From Methanobacteriota archaeon (lineage in GTDB: Archaea > Halobacteriota > Methanosarcinia > Methanosarcinales > Methanosarcinaceae): a stretch of DNA of 64,000 nt. Where the stretch lies: assembly GCA_023399215.1 (NCBI GenBank), contig JAEWQJ010000037.1:82326-146325 (forward strand), read 5' to 3'. This document shows, one piece after another, positions 26,563-34,164 of the stretch; position 1 is the stretch's first letter; every line of letters begins with the position of its first letter. The notes beneath the pieces were generated by a model that did not search any database, had not been told where the DNA came from, and worked only from the letters and a program-made list of their open reading frames with translations. A program made the translations under genes and the position numbers.

Positions 26563-26670
26563 TTTAAAAAAATTATGGGCAGAAAAAACTGAATCTATGC
26601 CTTATAATCGCAAAAGACGAAAAATTCTAGCCGGCGTAACCGTATTTAATATCTTAGTTATAGGGTGCCC

Positions 26671-26695
26671 CCGCCAGCTTGACTGGCGGCTTTTT
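26671..26695 (+). terminator. Intrinsic-type terminator after mscL
   Basis: CCGCCAG-CTTGA-CTGGCGG, a perfect 7-bp GC-rich stem, followed by CTTTTT. It lies about 110 bp after the mscL stop. Confidence 0.75.
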
Positions 26696-26756
26696 AATGT
26701 TAAGGCTGACCCAGAGAAAATTCATTTAGCTAAGCTGAAAAATTAACTTAAGCCAG

Positions 26757-27086
26757 TTGTTCAGAGATGCATTAGACACGAGCTTGAGGGTCTCAGGGGA
26801 CGATAAAGAGATGCTAGAGAGTCAATTAACCGAAATACGGAAGCAAATGGAAATACTGCAGTTAGAAGAAAAACTTGTCCTGGATCAATTAAAATCCATG
26901 GAATCACGTGATGAAGTGGAGAGGTATAGAGAAGCTAAATTCAACAAATGGAAAAAGAACATAGCTTATCAGATATCTCATAATACCAATGACTGGGCCG
27001 TAACTAAGAACCTTTTCCGATTTTCTAATGTCAATGAATGTAAAAGCTGGATTTTAAATAGATTAAAATCTGAGAAGCTTATTTAA
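26757..27086 (+). CDS. Hypothetical small protein with N-terminal coiled coil
   Basis: A 109-residue frame. The first 55 residues are heptad-rich (LESQLTEIRKQMEILQLEEK, LVLDQLKSMESRDEVE) and likely form a coiled coil. The rest (FNKWKKNIAYQISHN, NECKSWILNRLKSEK) could be a small helical domain. I do not recognise it. The frame opens with TTG at 26757; an internal ATG (26812) is a possible start. No good ribosome-binding site is seen. It starts the compositionally odd island that runs to about 28.25 kb. Confidence 0.45.
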   Translation: MFRDALDTSLRVSGDDKEMLESQLTEIRKQMEILQLEEKLVLDQLKSMESRDEVERYREAKFNKWKKNIAYQISHNTNDWAVTKNLFRFSNVNECKSWILNRLKSEKLI

Positions 27087-27208
27087 TTAATATCTGATAT
27101 GTGCTCTGACACATGCTTTCTGTCTCCTATATTCTCCGGTTCCTTCTATGTGGGGTATCCTGGTTAATGTGTCGGACAGGGTGTCGAATCGAAGCTATAA
27201 TAGGATCA

Positions 27209-27261
27209 GGCGCTCCGGCTTTGACCCTTCCGCTTGCGGTCAATATGCTAAAGTGAGCGCC
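27209..27261. other. Nested inverted repeat (possible replication or regulatory hairpin)
   Basis: The outer stem GGCGCTC (27209-27215) pairs perfectly with GAGCGCC (27255-27261). Inside it TTGACC (27221-27226) pairs with GGTCAA (27238-27243) around an 11-nt loop. The stretch is GC-rich against AT-rich surroundings. Such cruciform-forming sites are seen at plasmid origins, but the role here is inference. Confidence 0.5.
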
Positions 27262-27277
27262 CGCACTAGAGATTTGA

Positions 27278-27439
27278 TTAAATCTTAATTTCGTTTTTCG
27301 TTGGTTCCTCCCCTGGGGTTAGTTGTTCGATTGTTGGCGTCGGTGTAATGTATCGTCGTGTTGTGCTTTGCCTACGTTTTACAGTGCGCGTTATTTTGAT
27401 TTGCCTGTGGCACTTTATCACTAGTTTAATATGTTTCAT
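27278..27439 (-). CDS. Possible small basic protein (53 aa)
   Basis: An ATG-started frame, MKHIKLVIKCHRQIKITRTV and on to a Thr/Pro-rich end. It is rich in Arg and Lys, as small nucleic-acid-binding proteins are. Its ATG overlaps the TGA of the preceding minus-strand frame as ATGA, the usual sign of translational coupling. No ribosome-binding site or family is seen, so it remains tentative. Confidence 0.3.
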   Translation of the reverse strand: MKHIKLVIKCHRQIKITRTVKRRQSTTRRYITPTPTIEQLTPGEEPTKNEIKI

Positions 27440-27645
27440 GTTATCAATAATATATTAATACTGTTTAAATATAAAAAGTTTCTTGCGTTTTCTGGTTTCC
27501 GGGTGTGTTGGTGGCCGGCTTTGGGTTTTTTTGAGCGGAAGCCAAAAAACCCAACATGACCCCGACCCCCGGAATCTGAATGCTTTGCTTTTTTTGTCTG
27601 CGTTGCTGTTTTTTTTCGCCCCTTGGCTAATATAGAATAATTCAA
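27436..27645 (-). CDS. Possible small basic protein (69 aa)
   Basis: A TTG-started frame, Lys/Arg-rich (KGRKKTATQTKKAKHSDSGG), overlapping the next frame by ATGA. It spans a strong hairpin (27521-27554), which argues against or may regulate translation. A second frame with an ATG at 27664 covers the same DNA, so even the frame is uncertain. No family recognised. Confidence 0.25.
   Translation of the reverse strand: MNYSILAKGRKKTATQTKKAKHSDSGGRGHVGFFGFRSKKPKAGHQHTRKPENARNFLYLNSINILLIT
27521..27554. terminator. Perfect 11-bp hairpin with T tract
   Basis: TTGGGTTTTTT (27521-27531) pairs with AAAAAACCCAA (27544-27554) around a 12-nt loop. It can act as an intrinsic terminator or a regulatory stem in either direction. 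It lies in the middle of the gene-poor island. Confidence 0.5.
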
Positions 27646-27867
27646 AAACTACAGCGGTTGACATGTCGCGAGAATAATAATAATTTACCGATATAAAAAA
27701 CTAAGATAAGGAACATTAATACCGTGCACGGTTGCCACTACATCTTATTTAAGGAATATTGTTCAGAAATATCAAAAATGATAATTACTTTCTAAAAAAT
27801 GACAAATAACACGAAAATAAAGAGTATGAGAGTATGAGAGTATTACAGTATGTTGGTGTAAAATAAA

Positions 27868-28245
27868 ATGATTGAGCCCACCAAGAGAATCAGAGATAGT
27901 GCACCTTTCAGGAAGTCTATGTCTATGAGCTCAGATGATGTTTTCCGGGCGAATGAGCTTGAGCATATCTTCACCTCCCTATATCCTGATGAGTGCCCTT
28001 TCTCCTTCTCTAAAACGATATCGAAAGCCTTGGAGATTGCCCTTTCTGCTGTTCAGGATTCTCAGGATAGTAGCCGCCGATTACAGGCACACCTGGGCCC
28101 AGAATTGCCTCAGACACAAGAAACATTATGCGTAGCCGATGAGGAGCAAATAAGACCACCTTCTTCTGAAAAGCATGTTTATAATGTTACGAAGTCTAGG
28201 AAGGGCCGTTCTCCTAGAGTATTCGGGAAAAGAAAAGGTCGTTAG
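27868..28245 (+). CDS. Hypothetical protein (125 aa)
   Basis: An ATG-started frame of unknown family. The N-terminal part is mixed (EPTKRIRDSAPFRKSMSMSS, then ELEHIFTSLYPDECPFSFSK), followed by a helix TISKALEIALSAVQDSQDSS. The C-terminus is strongly basic (RKGRSPRVFGKRKGR). GGTG lies upstream at a long distance from the ATG. The island context suggests plasmid or virus origin; this is inference. Expression is plausible but not shown. Confidence 0.45.
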   Translation: MIEPTKRIRDSAPFRKSMSMSSDDVFRANELEHIFTSLYPDECPFSFSKTISKALEIALSAVQDSQDSSRRLQAHLGPELPQTQETLCVADEEQIRPPSSEKHVYNVTKSRKGRSPRVFGKRKGR

Positions 28246-29090
28246 AGACTTCTTATTATATTATATTATATTTTATTTTATCAATATATTATATTACATC
28301 TAAGATGATCTAGAAGGTGATGGTGTGTACGCATGTGTACTCATTGAAATAAATCTCAGATGTCTATAGAGAGGTCAAAAAATGCCGTTATCCTCCACCA
28401 AAAAAAGAAAACTAAGAAAAGAGAATTGAAAAGAGAATTGAAAAGAGAATTGAAAAGAGAAATACGGGAAAGAAAAGGATTTTAAGATTCCTGCGTTGAG
28501 ATTCCTGCGTCGAGTAACAAGGTAACTAAGCATTTACCAAGGTTTTAGTAAAAGTATAGATTCAAAAAAGTCTTCTTCGGAAATCTTCGGAAAGGCCGCT
28601 CTCCTGCGTCGAGCGTGACAAAAACGAGATAAGACGACTAATAAGGTTTCACGAGTTAGAATTCATAATTAAGGATCTCGACTCAACGATTTGAGATTCA
28701 GTTTCTTAATACCTCACGCTTATGAAATCAATTCGTCTGTTACGGCTTTTTGCATGAGAATATAAAAAAGTTTACTGATTTTAAGGAGTTTATCGTTAAA
28801 GCGATAATTAAAGCTGATTAAAGCTGATTAAAGCTGATTAAAGTTAATTAAAGCTGTGTGTTCTCTTTGCTTGGCAGCATGCTCCAGATAGCAAACTATC
28901 ATTCTACTGGTGTTTTGATTCCAAAATCGATTTCTTATTTCCTGGAAAAATCCATGACTTGGATCTATTCAAAATTCAATTTTTATGAAACTACTTAGGA
29001 ATCGCAGTACTAGATATTGGTATATTAATATTCAAGATTAATCTCTACATTAAAAGAAATTCCAAAAAAAGCGTTTTCAGATTTAAATAT
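28246..29090. other. Intergenic, repeats and AT-rich DNA
   Basis: About 840 bp with no gene. It contains gaaaagagaattgaa units (15 bp, about 28421-28462), cctgcgt(t/c)gag repeats near 28490-28515, and taaagctgat units (12-13 bp, 28806-28856). A TATA/ATATTA-rich tract follows the 125-residue frame. Confidence 0.55.
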
Positions 29091-29285
29091 TTAATAATAC
29101 TTATTTATAATATATTCTACGTTATCGGTTATTGTAGAAAGACTATATTTTTTCCCATACTCCTGGAACCTCAAACAAAAAGCTTGGGCAATAAGTAAAG
29201 GGTGTGGTAAATGTTTGGAATAATATGTAGAGATAAACTTATTCAGATCACCATAAACACATTCAGGCAATGTTATCTGCTGCAT
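29091..29285 (-). CDS. Small hypothetical protein (64 aa)
   Basis: The ATG at 29285 has a good ribosome-binding site, GAGGTG, at about 8 nt. The protein reads QQITLPECVYGDLNKFISTY and ends TDNVEYIINKYY, with a possible helix in the middle (LLIAQAFCLRFQEYGKKY). I do not recognise it. The strong translation signal is the main reason to list it. Confidence 0.5.
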   Translation of the reverse strand: MQQITLPECVYGDLNKFISTYYSKHLPHPLLIAQAFCLRFQEYGKKYSLSTITDNVEYIINKYY

Positions 29286-29369
29286 ATTTATAACACCTCA
29301 GTACCTGGATATATCATAATTTTTGCGATATGACATTGCTGACTTTTAGATTAGGCTTTTTAGTCGCTG

Positions 29370-29416
29370 GACCTAAAATTCCCCACCTGCCTGCTAATAC
29401 AGGTGAGGAATTCACA
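29370..29416 (+). mobile_element. Possible orphan right end of an IS200/IS605-type element
   Basis: ATTCCCCACCTG, a short loop region and CAGGTGAGGAATTCAC form a hairpin that resembles the 3' end/omega-RNA tail found after tnpB genes. No tnpA or tnpB is near. This is a resemblance by eye only. Confidence 0.3.
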
Positions 29417-29629
29417 GTCTCAAGTTCGATTAATAGATTTAGGAGGTTTTTCTTTGCCTTTTGAACAAAGGTATATATGATGAACTTCTATTTAATACTT
29501 TTCTTCAAATTAATAATAACTAATGTTATTATAATTTCGAGTTGTATTACTAAGTTAGAGGAGGCCAGCACATAAAAACTGCCACACTTCTCAGATAATA
29601 TGCCTGGTCAACTAACTTATTCTCATTGG

Positions 29630-29880
29630 AAGATAACTATTCACGTGGCCTTTCAGGATAACTGGTCAAATATTTGAAAATCAGAACGTTTCCTGTGGCA
29701 GTAAAACTGATTCCGAAATGGACAGAAATTCCGGAAGGTATCAAGAAGACAGAAGAGGGTATGATTCACTGCTAGTTTGTGGATAAAGTTAGATAAACCC
29801 GAAAAGAATTAAACCGCAGTCCTGTTTAATAGCAGCTGATGGTATAACTTACCAACTGGGACTGTTGAATCTTATAAAAG
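29630..29880 (+). pseudogene. DUF169 family protein remnant
   Basis: The frame LVKYLKIRTFPVAVKLIPKW then TEIPEGIKKTEEGMIHC matches the N-terminal part of DUF169 proteins. It is broken by TAG after IHC (29773 region, Gln expected), by TAA a few codons later and by further stops. No start codon context remains. With several stops it is dead, so the TAG here is not evidence for pyrrolysine. Confidence 0.75.
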
Positions 29881-30098
29881 TGTATTGGGATTAACATTCG
29901 AGTCACATTCTCACAGTAAATTCACAAATCGTCTAAGGACTAATATTATCTTCAAGTTTTTAGAACTATGAATTATTTGGAGCTATGAATTAGTACACTT
30001 TTCGAACAGTTACACATTCAAATTTATTTATATCAACTCTTAGTTATTTAGACCGTTTCTAAAACTATATAATCAATGTTGTCTATTCATACGAGCTG

Positions 30099-30497
30099 AT
30101 GAAACGAACAACAACTTTCTTTATATTGGCCTTATTGGTATTGACGTTATGTACTGCCACCGCAGGCGCTTCAGCTAGTACTGCGTGTAATGTAAAAATT
30201 GTCAAATTCACAGTAAACAATCCAACTGGAACAGCCCCAGCTAAAGTCGGGTTTACAACTTATACGTCAGGCACTGTTAAAAGTGTTCAATACCAGGTAT
30301 TGGATAAACATGGAAAGGTAGTTGCATCCTGCAGATCTTACTGTACACACTGCACGAAAAAACATATCTGCAATTGCTCGCTTATTATAAAAAAGCCTGG
30401 TACTTATAACGCAAAAGTAACTGTTTATGGTGCTGGAAATTGTCATGTACAGCAGACTAAAAAGTCAGCCATTAAAATAAAAGCTGCAAAAAAGTAA
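30099..30497 (+). CDS. Secreted Cys-rich beta protein
   Basis: A 132-residue protein with a clear signal peptide (FFILALLVLTLCTATAGASA). The mature part looks like one PKD/Ig-like beta sandwich (VKIVKFTVNNPTGTAPAKVG and GTYNAKVTVYGAG). It carries an added cluster of cysteines, CRSYCTHCTKKHICNC, which may form disulfides or bind metal. It is probably cell-surface or extracellular. No family name can be given. A perfect hairpin terminator follows, so it is monocistronic. The ATG at 30099 is the first in frame. Confidence 0.75.
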   Translation: MKRTTTFFILALLVLTLCTATAGASASTACNVKIVKFTVNNPTGTAPAKVGFTTYTSGTVKSVQYQVLDKHGKVVASCRSYCTHCTKKHICNCSLIIKKPGTYNAKVTVYGAGNCHVQQTKKSAIKIKAAKK

Positions 30498-30522
30498 CTG
30501 TAAAGCAATAAAAGTAAAGTAA

Positions 30523-30550
30523 TAAAGGGATAATTCCCTTTATACTTTTT
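30523..30550 (+). terminator. Intrinsic-type terminator after the Cys-rich protein gene
   Basis: TAAAGGGA-TAAT-TCCCTTTA, a perfect 8-bp stem with a 4-nt loop, followed by TACTTTTTATTTT. It lies 26 bp after the stop codon. Confidence 0.8.
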
Positions 30551-30803
30551 ATTTTAACACTGGCAGATCTGCCTTCTTGCCTATTTTTGCTTCAGTCGCA
30601 AGAACAGGTTTAATGCCTTACTCTAACTTCTCCTGCCTAATTTTCGATTTTTTCAATCTTTCCCTTTTTCCCTTCCCCGGCAGCCTCTCTAGCTTGTCCT
30701 TCTTTCTATTCAATCTCTTTTATAACACGGTACATTCTTCTTGCTTTACTTTTTCGTATTCCGTTCTTAATGTCACATTCTTTTCCGTCTGTTAACAGAA
30801 CAA

Positions 30804-31430
30804 TCATATAATATTTAGTGAACTCAAGCCCATTTTAATAAAAGTCAATCCGAAGATAATCTGTGCAATTCCCAGAGCGCGGATAATAGAAAAGTAGTGT
30901 TTACTATTTATAAAAGATTTTGACTTTTCTACAATTAGTGTGATGCCTACCTTTGACCCGACAAGAAAGATATAGAATCCCAATATGAACAGAACTGTAG
31001 CTGAAACATGAGTGTTCAGGCTCTTATAAATTATCGGCCCGCCTATGGAAAACCAGAAGACATATGGATGTGGGTTTCCAAAATTCACAATAACTCCTTT
31101 TTTAAGGGCATCTTCTTTTTCTACATTTAATTCAACGCTATCTTTTTTGATTTTCAGTAATTCGATTCCTGAATATATGAGATACGAAGCCCCAAAAAAC
31201 GCAATGATTCCGATAATAAAGTCATAACTTTTCAGATGCGACAGCACATACAATACGGATAAAACAATTGGCAGGTCCGTAATTAAAGGCGACAATGCAA
31301 CCTTTATTCCTTCCCATTTGCCGTACTGTAGAGTTTCAGAAATAGTCACAGCAAGCAGTGGACCTGGGGATGTCCCTGCAGCAAGGCCGAGAAACGAACC
31401 CAGGGCTAAAAATTTAATAAGATCCAGCAC
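30804..31430 (-). CDS. LysE/RhtB family amino-acid exporter
   Basis: A 208-residue membrane protein with six predicted helices. The LysE-family signature is near the N-terminus: GLAAGTSPGPLLAVTISETL, with the P-G-P and the following helix. NFGNPHPYVFWFSIGGP in the middle is also typical. Members export amino acids or similar small solutes by proton exchange; the substrate here is unknown. The start is GTG at 31430; no in-frame ATG is available. The gene stands alone, with direct repeats (31588-31652) in its upstream region. Confidence 0.85.
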   Translation of the reverse strand: MLDLIKFLALGSFLGLAAGTSPGPLLAVTISETLQYGKWEGIKVALSPLITDLPIVLSVLYVLSHLKSYDFIIGIIAFFGASYLIYSGIELLKIKKDSVELNVEKEDALKKGVIVNFGNPHPYVFWFSIGGPIIYKSLNTHVSATVLFILGFYIFLVGSKVGITLIVEKSKSFINSKHYFSIIRALGIAQIIFGLTFIKMGLSSLNII

Positions 31431-31587
31431 CTTTAATGCCTCATTTTTTATATATCAATCCAAGGAATCTGCCTTAAATCTCGAGTAGCCGTGAATTCCC
31501 AACTCAGTTAGTCAGATGCCTGATTTAAAGCTATAATAATTTTAAGGTATATAATAGTACAACACCGATGTATAATAATCATTAATA

Positions 31588-31652
31588 CTCATTAGTGATC
31601 TATAAAATACCTTTATTTATAAATACTCATTAGTGATCTATATAATACCTTA
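31588..31652. repeat. Direct repeat pair between LysE and ABC exporter genes
   Basis: Two copies of ctcattagtgatctat(a)aa with ataccttt, about 33 bp apart. It is in the upstream region of the LysE gene. Confidence 0.65.
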
Positions 31653-31706
31653 ATTCATACTGAATTTTGGGCCTTGAATCTTTAAATTCTTAAAAAAAGG
31701 AGGTTT

Positions 31707-32459
31707 TTATGCCTCTATTTTTGAAAACAAGAATGCTCCAACCATGCAGACAAGAGCCGAGAGCAAACCTATTATTGCCAGGTCATTATAGATGCCAAAC
31801 ACATTCATTCCGGTAATGGCTCCTCTTAAACCATCTACCCCGTAGGTAAGGGGATCGATCCTGCTTATGAAATAGATCGCCTGCGGCAGATTTTCTAGGG
31901 GGAAGAGGGCGCCTGACAGGAAGAAGATAGGCATAATCAGGAAGTTCATGATCAACTGGAAGCCCTGCATATCTTTCATTTTTGAGGCTATGGCAAGACC
32001 CAGGCCTGTAAAGAAGATAGCTATTAGGGACATGAAGACCAGCCCGACGGCAAGGCTTGCAAGGCCTGGAACTCTGAACCCGAGTAGATAGGTCAGGCTC
32101 AGCACGATCAGGCCCTGTATCATGGCTATAGTTGCGCCTCCAAGAGTTTTTCCGATCATAATTTCTGTCCTTGAGATCGGAGCTACCATAGTCTCTTTGA
32201 GAAAGCCGAATTGCCTGTCCCAGATAACCTCAAGCCCCGAAAATACAGCAGTGAACAGGATGGACATTGAGACAATTCCTGGTGCAAGAAAATCCAGGTA
32301 GTTTGCCCCTCCGCTTGCCCTGGAATACATTGGACCGAACCCGAACCCAAATGTTATCAGAAAGAGCAGAGGTTGCCCGAGAGAACCCAGCAGCCTTGCT
32401 TTTGAGCGCCAGTAGTGTTTTAGCTGCCTGAGCCAGAGGATATAGATTACCTCGATCAA
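31707..32459 (-). CDS. ABC-2 type exporter permease (DrrB-like)
   Basis: A 250-residue permease with six membrane helices, matching ABC-2 permeases of drug or polysaccharide exporters. It starts IEVIYILWLRQLKHYWRSKA, has FGFLKETMVAPISRTEIMIG (the conserved stretch after TM2), and MPIFFLSGALFPLENLP near the C-terminus, typical of DrrB-like members. Its ATG overlaps the end of the ATPase gene by 4 bp, so both are made together and form one exporter. The substrate is unknown; the drug-resistance name rests on family likeness only. Confidence 0.9.
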   Translation of the reverse strand: MIEVIYILWLRQLKHYWRSKARLLGSLGQPLLFLITFGFGFGPMYSRASGGANYLDFLAPGIVSMSILFTAVFSGLEVIWDRQFGFLKETMVAPISRTEIMIGKTLGGATIAMIQGLIVLSLTYLLGFRVPGLASLAVGLVFMSLIAIFFTGLGLAIASKMKDMQGFQLIMNFLIMPIFFLSGALFPLENLPQAIYFISRIDPLTYGVDGLRGAITGMNVFGIYNDLAIIGLLSALVCMVGAFLFSKIEA

Positions 32460-33256
32460 TGCCTGACCCTCCTTCTCATACCCCTTATAGCTCGTACTCT
32501 GTGCCCAGACTCGTTATCATCCCTGATGTCTCTACCTGTTAATTTCAAAAAAGCTTCTTCTAAGGATTCGGTTTCTGTCCGTTTCTTTATTTCTTCAACA
32601 GTGCCGGACTCTATAATATTTCCGTGGTCAATGATTGCAATCTGGTCTGCAACCGCTTCGGCTTCTTCCATGTAATGCGTGGTCAGAAAAATTGTCATTC
32701 CTTTTTCTTTATTAAGGCTCCTGATATGGCTCCAGATAGAGTTTCGAGTCTGAGGATCAAGGCCTACAGTTGGCTCGTCAAGGAAAAGGATTTTAGGGTA
32801 GTGGACAAGCGACCGCGCAATCTCAAGCCTGCGCTTCATGCCTCCTGAATAATTTTTAACATAGTCTTCCCGTCTGTTCCAGAGCCCGACAATTTCCAGG
32901 GCTTTTCGGATTCTTTCGTCCCTTTCTTTTTTCGGTACCTTATAGATGACTGCATGGTAAACAATATTCTCGTAAGCAGTCAGTTCTTCATCAAGGCTGG
33001 GGTCTTGAAAGACTATCCCAAAAGATGCACGGGCATTATCCTTTTCTTTAAGTGCATTGAAACCGTTAATGCTTATTTTTCCTGATGTGGGCTTCAAAAC
33101 AGTTGTGAGCATTTTAATAGTTGTGGACTTGCCTGCCCCATTTGGGCCAAGAAAAGCAAAGATCGAGCCGGTTTCAACGTTGAAACTGATATCTTTTACA
33201 GCCGTAAAATCATCAAATTTCTTTGTGAGGGATTGGACTGAGAGTATGTTTTGCAT
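32456..33256 (-). CDS. ABC exporter ATP-binding subunit (DrrA-like)
   Basis: A 266-residue ABC ATPase. Walker A FLGPNGAGKSTTIKML is near residue 35, the Q-loop is GIVFQDPSLDEEL, the signature is YSGGMKRRLEIARSL near 140, Walker B is ILFLDEPTVGLDPQ, and the switch His is in FLTTHYMEEAEAVADQ. The D-P-Q-T and ESLEEAFLKLTGR tail are typical of DrrA/NodI-like exporters. It is the first gene of a two-gene operon with the permease. The C-terminus is Arg-rich (RVRAIRGMRRRVRH), beyond the usual end. Confidence 0.94.
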   Translation of the reverse strand: MQNILSVQSLTKKFDDFTAVKDISFNVETGSIFAFLGPNGAGKSTTIKMLTTVLKPTSGKISINGFNALKEKDNARASFGIVFQDPSLDEELTAYENIVYHAVIYKVPKKERDERIRKALEIVGLWNRREDYVKNYSGGMKRRLEIARSLVHYPKILFLDEPTVGLDPQTRNSIWSHIRSLNKEKGMTIFLTTHYMEEAEAVADQIAIIDHGNIIESGTVEEIKKRTETESLEEAFLKLTGRDIRDDNESGHRVRAIRGMRRRVRH

Positions 33257-33566
33257 GGGCGAACCTGAAATGTTTTTTTAATAAGGAAAGGCTAACTAAC
33301 AGAATTTCTTCTGCAATATTTCTTCTTTAATATTTTTCTGCAATATTTATCTGTAAGACCTCTTCGGGCAAATCTCTTCAGTTAAATTCCTGATGTTAGT
33401 AATCTCTCCTCTCAATCTCTGCCGGTTCTAGGAGAACTCTGTGAGTTTTGGGGAGATTCTACGGAAATTCGACAGGTAAATATATCTTTCAGAGGATTTG
33501 CCTATAATTATTTTCATATAATTATTTTATTTTTCAGAGATGAATGCAGCATCAAGTTCTATTACT

Positions 33567-33696
33567 GAGCCTATCCCAAAAGTCACTTTAATCTTAATCA
33601 TTGGGAATTCTCAGAATTATTTTCATGATCATGAGCTTGATTGATTATTTAAAATACAAGGTCCCGGAAGCAAATTTCAAGTTTTGGGATGAACTC
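33567..33696. mobile_element. MITE-like element, 130 bp, relative of 17459-17582
   Basis: The left end GAGCCTATCCCAAAAGT and right end AAGTTTTGGGATGAACTC are imperfect inverted repeats, flanked by ACT on both sides. No coding capacity. The left end differs from the 17459 element by one base. Confidence 0.6.
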
Positions 33697-33724
33697 ACTA
33701 ATTATGAATTGTATTCTACTCAAT

Positions 33725-33830
33725 TATGAATCACATTACACCAATTATATATTACTCTAATTATATATTACGTTGATTATATATTATGTTAATTATATAT
33801 TACACCAATTATATATTATGCTACTTATAA
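33725..33830. repeat. About 20-bp AT-rich repeat array
   Basis: Units such as caattatatattac and ttaattatatattac recur five or more times with spacing near 18-20 bp. It lies in the 900-bp gap (33257-34164) that otherwise holds only the MITE-like element. Confidence 0.65.
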
Positions 33831-34164
33831 GGTTTATTGTGCAACGCTTATAAATTTTATTATATAGCTTTATAAATAATACTATTGTGTAAATCTTATC
33901 ATTCTTTATATAGGTTCTTATATGAGCCTATTCCAAACTTCGGTGCTTCGGTTATATAGTGTCTAGAAAATTTAGTTCTGCGTCCTTATAATTAAGAAAG
34001 GAACTACGGATAATGTATTATCTAGGTATTAATGCTCAGTAATTAAATCGCCATGACACCAGTTGGCGTTATAATTTGTTATATTATTGAACAATGTAAA
34101 ATAATATGGAATTTTCAACTCTCAAAATAAACGTCTCTGTCGACTTGATTTCACTGACACGTTT

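Noticed and set aside
28245..28312. UAG read-through at the end of the 125-residue orphan
   Set aside because: The extension would be about 21 residues of AT-rich low-complexity sequence with no sign of coding.
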